Positions 53,225-62,903 are shown, numbered from the stretch's first letter. The stretch is 64,000 nucleotides of DNA from Glaciecola sp964446865 (GCA_964446865.1 CAYURD010000002.1:1-64000), one strand, 5' to 3'. Made by a program: numbers and translations. The notes: generated from the letters alone by a model not told the origin.

Positions 53225-54253
53225 TTATTTTGCTTCCTGCACGCTGACGGTGTATTGATTCGACCAATCAAAAAAGTCGTTGAGCTCTTTAGGAAAAGAT
53301 GCAGCAGTAAAATCAATAGTTTGCCTGCCTCGTGAAAATGATGAAACAGGCTTGATATAGCTTAAGGCATTACAAGTAAACATCGCACTAGCCAAAAACA
53401 CATCATCAAAACGCAAATAACCGACCTTGTACGCAATATTATGCGCTTGCATATATCGTAAAATCATATTGCGCATAACGCCAGCAACACCTGATGTATC
53501 AAGTTCTGGGGTGTGCCATACCCCGTCGATATATAAAAACACATTGGCAGCTGTTGTTTCAATCAGTTTACCTAGTTGATTGCTTAGCAATAAATCATCC
53601 ACATTGTGATTCATCAACTCTTTTTTAGCCAATACCTGCTCTAATCGATTATTATGTTTAAGGCCAGCTAAAAGCGGTTGAACCGACAGACGCATTATTC
53701 CAGCTTGTACATGCAGCTTAGCAGGGAAAATCAATTCTGGCGGTACAAAATGCGTATCCTGAAAGCTTATAAATATATGTGCTTCTGCGTTTTTGGCGGG
53801 CTGATATCCTCTTGTTCCTTCTCCTCTCGACACTAGCACTTTTATGGCTATGGCACTTACTTTTGAACCATCTTTACTTTGCTTTTTCATATAGGTTTGA
53901 TGTAAGCATAGATTCTGTGTGAAGAAGTATAAAAGGGCTATACTTAATGCCTTTTTCTCTACATGAATCCCAAGTTTTTCACTATCTCTGCATAGTCTTT
54001 GTATGTGTGCCTCTAGCAAATGAACATCATGTCCTTGCGCATAGATAGTCGTAAAGCAACCATCACCATAATTGAAAGAACGGTCGCGTGCAAAGTGAAC
54101 AGTGCCAATTTTGTATTTATCAGCATCTTCGTAGACATCGCTTTTATGCTCTTTTAGCGCTAAGCACTCAAGCTCAGCTTTATTAATTTGGTAAGTATCA
54201 AGAGGATTCGAACTAGGGTTAGACGACAAGTAGTTTGCTATTGAAATAAACAT
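53225..54253 (-). CDS. pabC: Aminodeoxychorismate lyase with N-terminal extension
   Basis: PLP fold-type IV enzyme releasing 4-aminobenzoate and pyruvate, for folate synthesis. Motifs FNYGDGCFTTIYAQG, VLVSRGEGTRGYQ, LKHNNRLEQVLAKKEL (catalytic lysine) and ETTAANVFLY are clear. At 342 residues it is well above E. coli PabC (269). About 40 extra residues lie near the N-terminus before the conserved DRSFNYGDG, and a smaller insert follows the first helix. Lies between fabF and mltG, the usual place. Confidence 0.92.
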   Translation of the reverse strand: MFISIANYLSSNPSSNPLDTYQINKAELECLALKEHKSDVYEDADKYKIGTVHFARDRSFNYGDGCFTTIYAQGHDVHLLEAHIQRLCRDSEKLGIHVEKKALSIALLYFFTQNLCLHQTYMKKQSKDGSKVSAIAIKVLVSRGEGTRGYQPAKNAEAHIFISFQDTHFVPPELIFPAKLHVQAGIMRLSVQPLLAGLKHNNRLEQVLAKKELMNHNVDDLLLSNQLGKLIETTAANVFLYIDGVWHTPELDTSGVAGVMRNMILRYMQAHNIAYKVGYLRFDDVFLASAMFTCNALSYIKPVSSFSRGRQTIDFTAASFPKELNDFFDWSNQYTVSVQEAK

Positions 54254-54393
54254 TTACTCAATAATCCTCTATTTATTGAAACGACCATTACTACAAGTAA
54301 CATTGTGCACAAAAGATAACAAGAAGCATGGCAAGAAAGATGGCATCAGCCACTGCAAAAACGCCACACACGCAAGTATAAAATACTCTCAAT

Positions 54394-54426
54394 AAAAAAA
54401 GCGAAGAGATTGTCTTCGCTTTTTTA
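54394..54426 (-). terminator. Terminator after fabF
   Basis: AAAAAAGCGAAGA and TCTTCGCTTTTTT make a long perfect stem with a short loop and a T-run, just past the fabF stop on the minus strand. Confidence 0.92.
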
Positions 54427-54486
54427 GAGACATATTTTGTGAGTCTAAAATTACTCTGTATATCTCGATTCGTTATACATCAATTG

Positions 54487-55728
54487 CTAGCGTATATCAC
54501 TAAAAAGCAACGAACCATTGGTGCCACCAAAACCAAACGAATTACACAAGGCGTATTTGGCACTAAAACTTGCAGCCCCCATCGCAACAAAATCTAAATC
54601 ACAGCCCTCTGATGGCTTATCTAAATTGATGGTGGGTGGCGCAATCTGATCGCGTAGAGCTAAAATAGTAAAAATTGCTTCTACAGAGCCCGCCGCACCT
54701 AACAAATGGCCTATCATAGATTTAGTCGAACTGACTTTTAAATTCGTCGCATGAGACGAAAATATAGACTTAATGGCCGCTACCTCGGCGATATCGCCAG
54801 CTGGCGTTGAAGTGCCGTGGGCATTAATATAACCAATTAAGTTTCTATCTATTTTCGCATCGTTAATCGCATTTTCCATTGCGGCTGCAGCTCCAGCACC
54901 ATCAGCAGGTGGAGATGTCATATGATAAGCATCACCGCTCATGCCAAAGCCGGCAACTTCTGCGTAAATAGTCGCTCCACGTGCTTTTGCAAGCTCGTAT
55001 TCTTCAAGCATGATAACGCCTGCTCCTTCACCCATGACAAAACCATCTCGGTCCTGATCCCAAGGGCGGCTAGCTGCCTGCGGATTTTCGTTGTTAGTCG
55101 ACAGCGCTCTTGCAGAACCAAAACCGGCAAAGGCTAAGGGTGTAATGGTGGCTTCTGCACCACCTGCTAGCATCCCATCTGCATCGCCATAGGCGATCGT
55201 ACGTGCTGCTATCCCGATATTATGAACGCCCGTTGTACAAGCAGTCACTACATTTAAATTTGGTCCTTTCAAGCCTTCCATTATAGAAATAAAGCCTGAA
55301 ATCATATTAGTAATTGTTGATGGAACAAAGAAAGGAGATACTCTTTTAGGTCCACTATCAATTAGCTTTTTATGGTTTTCTTCAATGAGCGGCAAACCAC
55401 CAATACCCGAACCAATGGCAACACCAATGCGATTAGCATTGCTATCATCCACGATAAGTCCAGAATCTTTTAGTGCCTGCATACCTGCAGCGATCCCCAG
55501 TTGGATAAAGCGATCCATTTTTTTCGCTTCTTTTTTAGGGATATAGTCTTCTACATTGAAGTCTTTCACTTCTCCGGCAATTTTCGTATTAAAATTAGTA
55601 CTATCAAATAGACTAATGTCACTAATACCACTTTTACCGGCGAGAATATTTGACCACGTTGTGTCAACATCGTTACCTAACGGTGTCAACATGCCAACGC
55701 CTGTCACCACTACGCGACGTTTCGTCAC
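54487..55728 (-). CDS. fabF: 3-oxoacyl-ACP synthase II
   Basis: Elongating condensing enzyme of type II fatty-acid synthesis, also needed for temperature control of membrane unsaturation. 413 residues as in E. coli. Catalytic C164 in VTACTTGVHN, histidines in NAHGTSTPAGD and SMIGHLLGAAG. GTG start with a near-perfect AGGAGG seven to eight bases upstream, giving strong translation. Follows acpP after a small hairpin. Confidence 0.97.
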   Translation of the reverse strand: MTKRRVVVTGVGMLTPLGNDVDTTWSNILAGKSGISDISLFDSTNFNTKIAGEVKDFNVEDYIPKKEAKKMDRFIQLGIAAGMQALKDSGLIVDDSNANRIGVAIGSGIGGLPLIEENHKKLIDSGPKRVSPFFVPSTITNMISGFISIMEGLKGPNLNVVTACTTGVHNIGIAARTIAYGDADGMLAGGAEATITPLAFAGFGSARALSTNNENPQAASRPWDQDRDGFVMGEGAGVIMLEEYELAKARGATIYAEVAGFGMSGDAYHMTSPPADGAGAAAAMENAINDAKIDRNLIGYINAHGTSTPAGDIAEVAAIKSIFSSHATNLKVSSTKSMIGHLLGAAGSVEAIFTILALRDQIAPPTINLDKPSEGCDLDFVAMGAASFSAKYALCNSFGFGGTNGSLLFSDIR

Positions 55729-55791
55729 TATATGGCCTCCTGAGCATTACTTACAATATTTACGAGTGCAAAATGATAGTGCACAAATAAA

Positions 55792-55816
55792 AAAACGGCT
55801 CAAAGAGAGCCGTTTT
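55792..55816 (-). terminator. Hairpin between acpP and fabF
   Basis: AACGGCTC and GAGCCGTT pair around a five-base loop, followed on the minus strand by T-rich sequence. Such partial terminators after acpP would let acpP be made in excess over fabF. Confidence 0.75.
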
Positions 55817-55829
55817 CTCGAAAACTGTC

Positions 55830-56069
55830 TTACGCGTCGTTATTTGCGTTGATGTAATCGATCGCTGATTGCACGGTTGTAATTTTTTCTGCTTCTTCAT
55901 CAGGGATTTCAGTATCAAACTCTTCTTCAAGCGCCATTACTAATTCCACTGTGTCCAAAGAGTCAGCACCTAAATCATCAACAAACGAGGCAGCTGATTT
56001 TACTTCTTCTTCTTTCACGCCTAGTTGTTCAACGATGATTTTTTTTACGCGTTCTTCTATGTTACTCAT
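55830..56069 (-). CDS. acpP: Acyl carrier protein
   Basis: 79-residue acidic carrier protein holding growing acyl chains on a 4'-phosphopantetheine arm at S37 (GADSLDTVEL). The ATG at 56069 has AAAGGA upstream; the open frame extends further but those residues are not ACP. VDDLGADSLDT and EEFDTEIPDEEAEK are nearly invariant. Lies between fabG and fabF. Upstream is a plausible own promoter (TTGATT-17-AATAAT, 56214-56186). Confidence 0.98.
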   Translation of the reverse strand: MSNIEERVKKIIVEQLGVKEEEVKSAASFVDDLGADSLDTVELVMALEEEFDTEIPDEEAEKITTVQSAIDYINANNDA

Positions 56070-56185
56070 ATTACAGGTTTCCTTTACATACCTTAAAAAA
56101 AATAGCGCGGATAGTTTATTGACCTTATCCGTACCATGCAAGCTTAACCAATGATTATTTACGTGGTCAAACCACAACAAACCAA

Positions 56186-56214
56186 ATTATTGGTTAAAAA
56201 AACAATTGAATCAA
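56186..56214 (-). promoter_or_regulatory. Candidate acpP promoter
   Basis: On the minus strand TTGATT (56214-56209) and AATAAT (56191-56186) are separated by 17 bases, a normal sigma-70 layout, 117 bases before the acpP start. Confidence 0.4.
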
Positions 56215-56257
56215 GACTATATTGGGGTTTTTAACAAAAATCCAACAATAGTTTGAT

Positions 56258-56995
56258 CTAGCACATGTGCATACCACCATTTACATGGATAGTTTCACCC
56301 GTGATATAAGCCGCTGCATCCGAACATAAGAATACCACGGTTGCCGCAATTTCATCAGGACTGCCCAAACGATTTGCGGGAATATCCTTAAAAATAGCTT
56401 CTTTTTGATCGTCAGTTAGACTTTTTGTCATATCTGTATCAATAAATCCAGGCGAGACAACATTAACTGTAATGCCGCGCGACGCGATTTCTCGAGCCAT
56501 AGATTTACTAAAACCAATCACTGCCGCTTTAGCCGCTGCATAATTAGCTTGCCCAGCGTTGCCCGTAGAGCCTACGACAGAACCAACCGACACAATTCGG
56601 CCGTTTTTCTTTTTCATCATACCGCGCATGACCGCCTTCGATAACTTAAAAACGGACGTTAAGTTGGTATCTAAAATATCATTCCATTCGTTTTCTTTCA
56701 TGCGCATTAATAAATTGTCGCGAGTAATGCCTGCGTTGTTAATTAGAATATCAATCGCACCATATGTATCGGTAATGTGTTTTATGCAGTTGCTTATGTC
56801 ATCGTCTATTGTGACATTTACGCACATACCCGTCCCCGATTCGCCCAAATAGGCAGAAATTGCTTGTGCACCATTTTCAGATGTCGCGGTGCCAATCACC
56901 ACAGCGCCACAATTAACAAGTTGTTGAGCGATGGCTTTACCAATACCTCGGCTAGCGCCGGTTACTAAGGCAACCTTGCCTGTTAAATCAAACAT
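56258..56995 (-). CDS. fabG: 3-oxoacyl-ACP reductase
   Basis: NADPH-dependent reductase of the fatty-acid cycle. 245 residues. Cofactor motif TGASRGIGKAIA, NNAGITRDNLLMRM, catalytic S139, Y152 and K156 (VGSV, NYAAAK). Clustered with fabD, fabH and acpP on one strand. Confidence 0.97.
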   Translation of the reverse strand: MFDLTGKVALVTGASRGIGKAIAQQLVNCGAVVIGTATSENGAQAISAYLGESGTGMCVNVTIDDDISNCIKHITDTYGAIDILINNAGITRDNLLMRMKENEWNDILDTNLTSVFKLSKAVMRGMMKKKNGRIVSVGSVVGSTGNAGQANYAAAKAAVIGFSKSMAREIASRGITVNVVSPGFIDTDMTKSLTDDQKEAIFKDIPANRLGSPDEIAATVVFLCSDAAAYITGETIHVNGGMHMC

Positions 56996-57017
56996 AATTC
57001 TCTCTTATTCTTATGGT

Positions 57018-57935
57018 TTATTTTATATCTGCGCTGGCGTTAACACTGCGCATTGCAATACTTTTATCAATTCTTTTTGTTAATCCGCTTAATACTTTAC
57101 CTGGCCCCACTTCGATGAGTTCTTCAACGCCTTGACTGGCTAAATATTGAACACTTTGTGTCCAGCGAACGGGTAAATAAAGTTGACGGACTAGTGCATC
57201 TTTTATATCTTCGACATTGTCAGTCACAGCAACATCAACATTGTTAACAATGGGCACAACAGGTGATTTAAACTGAATAGCGCTTAATAATGCCGCTAAC
57301 TTTTCGCTGGCACTTTTCATTAATGCACAATGAGATGGTACGCTCACCGCTAGTGGAAGAGCACGTTTAGCACCCGCTTCTTTTAAGGCAACGGCCGCAG
57401 CATCAGCAGCTTGCTTAGTCCCCGCAATTACGACTTGCCCTGGCGAGTTGTAATTGACAGGCGATACAACTTGATTGAGTTCATTGGCTATCTTAGCGCA
57501 CACTTCTTCAATTTTAGCGTCATCTAAGCCAATCACTGCATACATGGCCCCTTCACCAGGCGCGACTGCCTGCTGCATAAATTGTCCACGTGCTTGTACA
57601 AGTTTAACACCCGCATCAAGCTGCATAACGTCACTTGCGACTAATGCGGTATATTCACCTAAACTGTGGCCAGCATAAAAATCAGCGCTAAGGCCCGTTT
57701 CTTCTTTTAACACGCGTAAACAAGCGATACTGGCGGTTAATAGTGCGGGCTGCGTTACTTCTGTTTTATTTAACTGACTTTCGTCTGATTGCGTGACTTT
57801 CCATAGGTCGTAAGATAGAGCGTCAGACGCCTCTTCGAAGGTGGTGTTAACACTAGTGAAATTGTCTGCCATGTCAGATAACATGCCAATTGACTGGCTA
57901 CCCTGACCGGGGAAAACGCATGCGATTTTGCTCAT
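57018..57935 (-). CDS. fabD: Malonyl-CoA-ACP transacylase
   Basis: Loads malonyl groups on ACP. 305 residues. FPGQGSQSIGML start, nucleophile S91 in AGHSLGEYTAL, and the catalytic histidine in VPSHCALMKSA. Lies between fabH and fabG, 22 bp before fabG. Confidence 0.97.
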   Translation of the reverse strand: MSKIACVFPGQGSQSIGMLSDMADNFTSVNTTFEEASDALSYDLWKVTQSDESQLNKTEVTQPALLTASIACLRVLKEETGLSADFYAGHSLGEYTALVASDVMQLDAGVKLVQARGQFMQQAVAPGEGAMYAVIGLDDAKIEEVCAKIANELNQVVSPVNYNSPGQVVIAGTKQAADAAAVALKEAGAKRALPLAVSVPSHCALMKSASEKLAALLSAIQFKSPVVPIVNNVDVAVTDNVEDIKDALVRQLYLPVRWTQSVQYLASQGVEELIEVGPGKVLSGLTKRIDKSIAMRSVNASADIK

Positions 57936-58005
57936 ATTACATCCTGTGTGTCGTACTTTTATTTGATTTTATTATGTCTATTTTATTAATTGTATGCAGT
58001 AACGC

Positions 58006-58965
58006 TTAATACTTAACAAGTGCTGACGCCCATGCAAATCCGCCGCCAAAGGCTTCTAACAAAAGATTTTGACCGCGTTTAATGCGGCCATCTCTTATCG
58101 CGATATCTAAGGCCGTTGGCACAGTAGCGGCTGAGGTATTACCGTAGTCTTCAAGTATCAATACGACTTGATCGAGCGACATATCTAGCTTTTTAGCTGT
58201 CGCCTTGATTATCCTGAAGTTTGCTTGATGCGGCACTAACCAATCCAAATCAGACTTTTGCATATTGTTGGCAGCAAGTGTTTGTTCCACTATTTCACTG
58301 AGTTTTTTCACTGCAACTTTAAATACTTCGTTGCCTTTCATTGAGCCCCAATTTTCGTGAACAGATGCTTCATCTCCTCGCGTAGGGTTACCCACATGTA
58401 ACAAATCAGCGTAAGAGCCAGCCGCGTTTATGTGGGTCGACAAAATGCCGGGCTGTTCACTTGCTTCAATAATCGTTGCCCCGGCGCCATCGCCAAAGAG
58501 TATGACCATGCTTCTGTCTTTCGGGTCAATTAAGCGGCTTAGACAATCAGTACCAATGACTAATATCCGTTTTGCCATACCGCTTTTAATATATTGGTCG
58601 GCAATACTAAGTGCATAGCAATAACCAGCACAAGCAGCTGCTACGTCAAATGCAGGTATATTGTCGACTTGTAATAGCTTTTGTATTTCACAAGCGCTGC
58701 TGGGTAAGGCATAGCGTCCGCTTGTTGTTGCACATACAATCATATCAAGCTGACTTGCATCAATACCGGCGGCGTCGAGTGCTTTTAAGGATGCTTCGTA
58801 GCCCATGGTGGCTGCCGTTTCATTTTCACCAACAAGGCGTCTTTGTTTTATACCTGTGCGGTCAGTAATCCACTCATCAGAGGTATCAACCATAATTTCT
58901 AGGTCTGCATTGCTTCGCACTTGAGTAGGAAAGTAACTGCCTGTCCCCATTATTCGAGAATACAT
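58006..58965 (-). CDS. fabH: 3-oxoacyl-ACP synthase III
   Basis: Starts fatty-acid chains from acetyl-CoA and malonyl-ACP. 319 residues. Catalytic C112 (AAACAGYCYAL), His in WLVPHQANFRI and Asn in EDYGNTSAATVP complete the triad. Five bases after plsX. Confidence 0.97.
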   Translation of the reverse strand: MYSRIMGTGSYFPTQVRSNADLEIMVDTSDEWITDRTGIKQRRLVGENETAATMGYEASLKALDAAGIDASQLDMIVCATTSGRYALPSSACEIQKLLQVDNIPAFDVAAACAGYCYALSIADQYIKSGMAKRILVIGTDCLSRLIDPKDRSMVILFGDGAGATIIEASEQPGILSTHINAAGSYADLLHVGNPTRGDEASVHENWGSMKGNEVFKVAVKKLSEIVEQTLAANNMQKSDLDWLVPHQANFRIIKATAKKLDMSLDQVVLILEDYGNTSAATVPTALDIAIRDGRIKRGQNLLLEAFGGGFAWASALVKY

Positions 58966-58970
58966 ATACG

Positions 58971-59987
58971 CTAGTGCTCCATTAATTCTTGTTCTATTTT
59001 AGTTTTTATTTTGTCAGGAACTGATTGCTGAGCTTCAGTAATCGCTTGTTTTATCGCAAAAAAACAAGCATCACTAGATGCGTTTCCATGACTTTTCACG
59101 ACTGTGGAGCGCAATCCTAACAGACTCGCGCCATTATACTGGTCGGGGTTCATGCGCTTGTGCAATGTTTTTAAAAGAGGCAAAGATACTTTGCTTAGTA
59201 TTCGCGCAGCCATTGTTTCTTTTGACAAAAGTTTTAACTCATTCATCAAGAATTTTGCAATACCTTCACTTGATTTTAAGGCAACGTTGCCGGTAAAACC
59301 GTCGGTAACAACTACATCAGAACGCCCCTCAAAAATATGGTCGCCCTCTACGTAGCCAATATAGTTTAACGATTCACATTCTTTTATGAGAATGTCTGCG
59401 TGCTTTACTAAACTATTCCCTTTCGTGTCTTCTTCACCTACATTTAAAAGCGCCACTCTTGGCTCACTTAAATCGTTGGTTTCTTGCATTAATACTGAAC
59501 CCATTAACGCATATTGAAATAAGTTCTCAGCGTCATAGTTAATCGAAGCGCCTAAGTCGAGTAATAATACAGTACCTCTGTCTTGTGTTGGCAAAAGTCC
59601 ACACAAAGCAGGTCTAGAAATACCTGGGATGGTTTTTAATACATAGTACGCCATGGCCATTAATGCGCCTGTATTACCCGCGCTTACGCAAGCTTGTGCC
59701 GTATCGTCTTGGGTGAAATTTAAGGCTTTACGCATACTTGAGTGTTTCTTTTGGCGTATTGCCATGGCTGGCTTGTCGGTCATTAACACGACTTGCTCGC
59801 ACACCTCGTATAAGAGACGGTTTGAAAAGCTAGATAGTAAGGTGCTGAAAAGTTGCTCTGATTGCTCGTCACCGCATAGTATAAGGGTAACATCGGGGAA
59901 GGTTTGTAATATTTTTTCGGTAGCCGAAACAAAAACATGGGGGCCGTGATCGCCCCCCATGATATCAATTGCTACTGTGGTGTTCAC
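58971..59987 (-). CDS. plsX: Phosphate acyltransferase PlsX
   Basis: Converts acyl-ACP to acyl-phosphate for membrane phospholipid synthesis. 338 residues. IDIMGGDHGPHVFVSA, SAGNTGALMAMAYY and VVTDGFTGNVALKSSEG are family signatures. Starts at GTG, 23 bp after rpmF; the yceD-rpmF-plsX order is universal in this group. Confidence 0.96.
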   Translation of the reverse strand: MNTTVAIDIMGGDHGPHVFVSATEKILQTFPDVTLILCGDEQSEQLFSTLLSSFSNRLLYEVCEQVVLMTDKPAMAIRQKKHSSMRKALNFTQDDTAQACVSAGNTGALMAMAYYVLKTIPGISRPALCGLLPTQDRGTVLLLDLGASINYDAENLFQYALMGSVLMQETNDLSEPRVALLNVGEEDTKGNSLVKHADILIKECESLNYIGYVEGDHIFEGRSDVVVTDGFTGNVALKSSEGIAKFLMNELKLLSKETMAARILSKVSLPLLKTLHKRMNPDQYNGASLLGLRSTVVKSHGNASSDACFFAIKQAITEAQQSVPDKIKTKIEQELMEH

Positions 59988-60010
59988 TAAGATAAGTCTA
60001 AACGCTGGGT

Positions 60011-60190
60011 TTAGTTACTAGACTTAGCGGTCACTTTGTTACCTTTGTAAAAACCATCTTCAGTCACGTGGTGACGACGATGAGTTTCACCAGAGGTTGC
60101 ATCTACTGACAATGTTGCGCCTGGAAGGGCATCATGTGAGCGACGCATGCCACGTGTTGAACGCGTTCTACGACTTTTTTGTACCGCCAT
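60011..60190 (-). CDS. rpmF: 50S ribosomal protein L32
   Basis: 59 residues, read directly from the minus strand: MAVQKSRRTRSTRGMRRSHD, then ALPGATLSVDATSGETHRRH and a basic tail. This is the conserved L32 sequence of gammaproteobacteria, a component of the large ribosomal subunit. It lies between yceD (9 bp away) and plsX. The zinc-type CXXC pairs of some L32 proteins are absent, as usual here. Confidence 0.96.
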   Translation of the reverse strand: MAVQKSRRTRSTRGMRRSHDALPGATLSVDATSGETHRRHHVTEDGFYKGNKVTAKSSN

Positions 60191-60199
60191 TGCTGACTC

Positions 60200-60727
60200 C
60201 TAATTTCGCTTAAGTTCTTTTAAAACCGCAAATGGGTTTTCTCGCACAGGTTCCGGACCAATATCCCCAAATTGTAAGTCTTTCTGGCCAATTGGGCAAT
60301 CTTCTTGTTCATGAAGCGGCACAATGGGCAAAGATAAGATGAGTTCATCTTCTAACAATTCAAACAGGTTTATTTCTCCATGGTCATCGACCTCAACCGG
60401 TTCATATGCGTCGGGTAATGGTACTTGTTCGTTTGTTTCATTCCCCTGCACGGGCGTGAAACAAAACTCAGTGTCAACTGAATGATCGAGCACCTGATTA
60501 CACCGCTGACAAATTAGCTGAACATGTGAATGCATCTTGCCGCTAAAGTAGGTAAGACCCTGCGCGTCTTTTAAAAACTCCACTTTAACTGGCACTTCAG
60601 CCTCGACTGCGACTACCGCAGAGGTAAATCTTAACATTTCGTGTGCGTAATAAAGACCTTCGTACGAAGATCGCTTTTGCGCACTTTTGATAGGATCTAA
60701 CTTTTTAGGTAGTTTCACATTTGCCAT
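60200..60727 (-). CDS. yceD: YceD (DUF177) protein, probable 23S rRNA accumulation factor
   Basis: 175 residues from ATG 60727, where the sequence MANVKLPKKLDPIKSAQKR aligns with E. coli YceD. Cysteines ICQRCNQVL and the C-terminal DIGPEPVRENPFAVLKELKR are characteristic. In plants and E. coli this family is linked to 23S rRNA levels. The open frame to 60775 adds 16 residues without support. Immediately upstream of rpmF. Confidence 0.92.
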   Translation of the reverse strand: MANVKLPKKLDPIKSAQKRSSYEGLYYAHEMLRFTSAVVAVEAEVPVKVEFLKDAQGLTYFSGKMHSHVQLICQRCNQVLDHSVDTEFCFTPVQGNETNEQVPLPDAYEPVEVDDHGEINLFELLEDELILSLPIVPLHEQEDCPIGQKDLQFGDIGPEPVRENPFAVLKELKRN

Positions 60728-60890
60728 AGCGCGCGTATGATATAGAGTTACACCTAAATAGTCAAAGGTTTTCAAGGCTTATTGCTTGTTTTTAGTCGTA
60801 GCTGTTATTTGTTTATTTGACAGATTTTTAATTTTGCGTGATGCTCAAGCCCCTTGTTACATTCTCACTACAAATGGTGACGCCAAATAA

Positions 60891-61616
60891 ATGAAAACAA
60901 CAAAGCGCAATCAAGCCAGTGTAATACTCGCCTCATCTTCTCCTTATCGAGCAGAATTATTATCTAAACTTGGCATTCGCTTTTCGCAAATTGCACCTAA
61001 CATCGACGAAACACCTTTAGCTGATGAGTCAGCAGATAACTTGGTTAAAAGATTAACGTGTGCAAAAGCAATGGCACTTTGTGTTAAAGAGTTTGGTTCA
61101 GGCAGTGCTTTAGACAGTATTAATATCAGCGATATCACGAAACAAAAGCGTATTCACATTGAAGAAGAAACTAGGAATAAGCAAATAAGCAACATTATTA
61201 TCGCGTCAGATCAAGTCGCGCTTACTAAAGACAGAAGTATTATAGGCAAAGCACATAATAAAGAAAAAGCGATTGAGCAGCTAATGAGCTTGCAAGGACA
61301 ACGTGTAGAATTTTTAACAGGTTTATGTGTGCTTGCACTAGAATCGTCAACGACTAAAACAAATGAACAACAATGGAAGCGCCAATTTATTGCAGAGCCT
61401 TACACCGTTTATTTTAAACAACTAAGCAGATCGCAAATTGCTCGTTATGTCGAAATAGATAATCCCATCGACTGTGCAGGTAGTTTTAAGTCTGAAGGTT
61501 TTGGTATTTCCCTGTTCGAGAAATTTGAAGGAGAAGACCCAAATAGCCTTGTCGGCTTACCGTTAATCAAACTCTGCACAATGTTAAACAATATTGGTTT
61601 TGATGTTCTTGCTTAG
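60891..61616 (+). CDS. Maf-family nucleotide pyrophosphatase (YceF/7-methyl-GTP type) with an insert
   Basis: 241 residues against 194 in E. coli YceF. ILASSSPYRAELLSKLG, NIDETPLADESADNLVKRL, IASDQVAL (catalytic aspartate D107) and CAGSFKSEGFGISLFEKFEGEDPNSLVGLPL match the YceF branch, which hydrolyses m7GTP. About 29 residues at roughly 70-100 (SALDSINISDITKQKRIHIEEE region) have no counterpart, and a second short insert lies near residue 155. The frame is intact, so it is an insertion, not decay. Divergent from yceD. Confidence 0.88.
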   Translation: MKTTKRNQASVILASSSPYRAELLSKLGIRFSQIAPNIDETPLADESADNLVKRLTCAKAMALCVKEFGSGSALDSINISDITKQKRIHIEEETRNKQISNIIIASDQVALTKDRSIIGKAHNKEKAIEQLMSLQGQRVEFLTGLCVLALESSTTKTNEQQWKRQFIAEPYTVYFKQLSRSQIARYVEIDNPIDCAGSFKSEGFGISLFEKFEGEDPNSLVGLPLIKLCTMLNNIGFDVLA

Positions 61617-61673
61617 ACCTTAGACCTCAGACAATAGACACCAAAAGCTGAAGCATAGCCGCTACAATCTCGA

Positions 61674-62903
61674 CTATCCAAAAAACCAGTACGAAACAAA
61701 AATAGCGGCCAAAATCCCAGCCAAATCAGCTGCCAAACAACAACCCACCGCATAACGACTGTGCTTTATCCCTACTGCGCCTAAATAAACAGCAAGCACA
61801 TAAAAAGTGGTTTCTGTTGAGCCTTGCATAACCGATGCTAAACGACCCGCAAATGAGTCTGCGCCATGAAATTGCATTGTCTCAATCATCAAGGCTCTTG
61901 CACCTGAACCACTAAGCGGTTTCATCATCGCCGTGGGTAGTGCATCGACAAACGCCGTGTTAAAACCCGCTAAGGCTACTAAATAGGCAATCTGGTCAGT
62001 AATAAACTCCATTACACCGCTTGCTCTTAACATGCCAATGGCAAATAACATGGCTAATAAAAAGGGGATAATTGATATCGCAACGTTAAAGCCTTCTTTT
62101 GCGCCATCTACAAATTGTTCGTAGGTGTTTTGTCCTTTGCGCCATCCTATGACTAATACAGCTACAATAAACGTCATCAGAGCAAAGTTAGCAATTAGGC
62201 TAGATTGCGCCGCTAATTGGTCAGCCGCCAATTTCGAAAAATACAGCATCACCGCTGCCAACAAACTAAATGCCGTTAATAAATATAGCAATATAACTTT
62301 ATTGAACAAATTTACGCGCTGCACTGCACAAGTCACGATAAGGCCAACCAAAGTAGAGGCACTTGTCGCTAACAAAATAGGGATAAATACGTCTGTAGGC
62401 TGCGCTGCGCCTTGTTCTGCGCGATACAAAAATACAGCTATCGGAAATAAAGTCACCGACGAGGTGTTTAGTACCAAAAAGAGGATTTGAGAGTTAGTCA
62501 AAGTATCTTTAACGGGTGCAAGTGTTTGCATATCTTGCATTGCCTTAATACCAAATGGCGTCGCGGCGTTATCTAGGCCCAGGATATTGGCTGACATATT
62601 CATTGTTATGCTACCCAATGCAGGATGGTCTCGAGGAATATCAGGCATTAGTCTGCACAAGAGTGGTGCTAACACGCGCGAGAACTTAGCAATTAAGCCT
62701 GAGTTTTCAGCCACCTTAAAAATCCCTAACCAAAAGGCTAAAAGACCAATCAAACCAAGTGCAATATCAACGCTAGTGCGAGCCATACTAGTTACGGCGG
62801 TCATGACTTCTTCAAATCCGCCCATATCGCCAGTCATAAAAACTTTTGCACAGGTTGCGATAAACGCACTGACAATAAACGCTAGCCAGATTTTATGCAG
62901 CAT
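61674..62903 (-). CDS. Nucleoside-recognition (Gate) domain membrane protein, SpmA/SpmB-like fusion
   Basis: 409 residues with about ten membrane helices. Residues 40-190 resemble SpmA (GLIGLLAFWLGIFKVAENSGLIAKFSRVLAPLLCRLMPDIP, NILGLDNAATPFGIKAM) and residues 235-409 resemble SpmB (SIIPFLLAMLFAIGMLRASGVM, SGSGARALMIETM, STETTFYVLAVYLGAVGIKHSRYAV). In Bacillus these are two genes; proteobacteria often carry the fused form. Substrate and role are unknown. Divergent from the following peptidase gene. Confidence 0.83.
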   Translation of the reverse strand: MLHKIWLAFIVSAFIATCAKVFMTGDMGGFEEVMTAVTSMARTSVDIALGLIGLLAFWLGIFKVAENSGLIAKFSRVLAPLLCRLMPDIPRDHPALGSITMNMSANILGLDNAATPFGIKAMQDMQTLAPVKDTLTNSQILFLVLNTSSVTLFPIAVFLYRAEQGAAQPTDVFIPILLATSASTLVGLIVTCAVQRVNLFNKVILLYLLTAFSLLAAVMLYFSKLAADQLAAQSSLIANFALMTFIVAVLVIGWRKGQNTYEQFVDGAKEGFNVAISIIPFLLAMLFAIGMLRASGVMEFITDQIAYLVALAGFNTAFVDALPTAMMKPLSGSGARALMIETMQFHGADSFAGRLASVMQGSTETTFYVLAVYLGAVGIKHSRYAVGCCLAADLAGILAAIFVSYWFFG

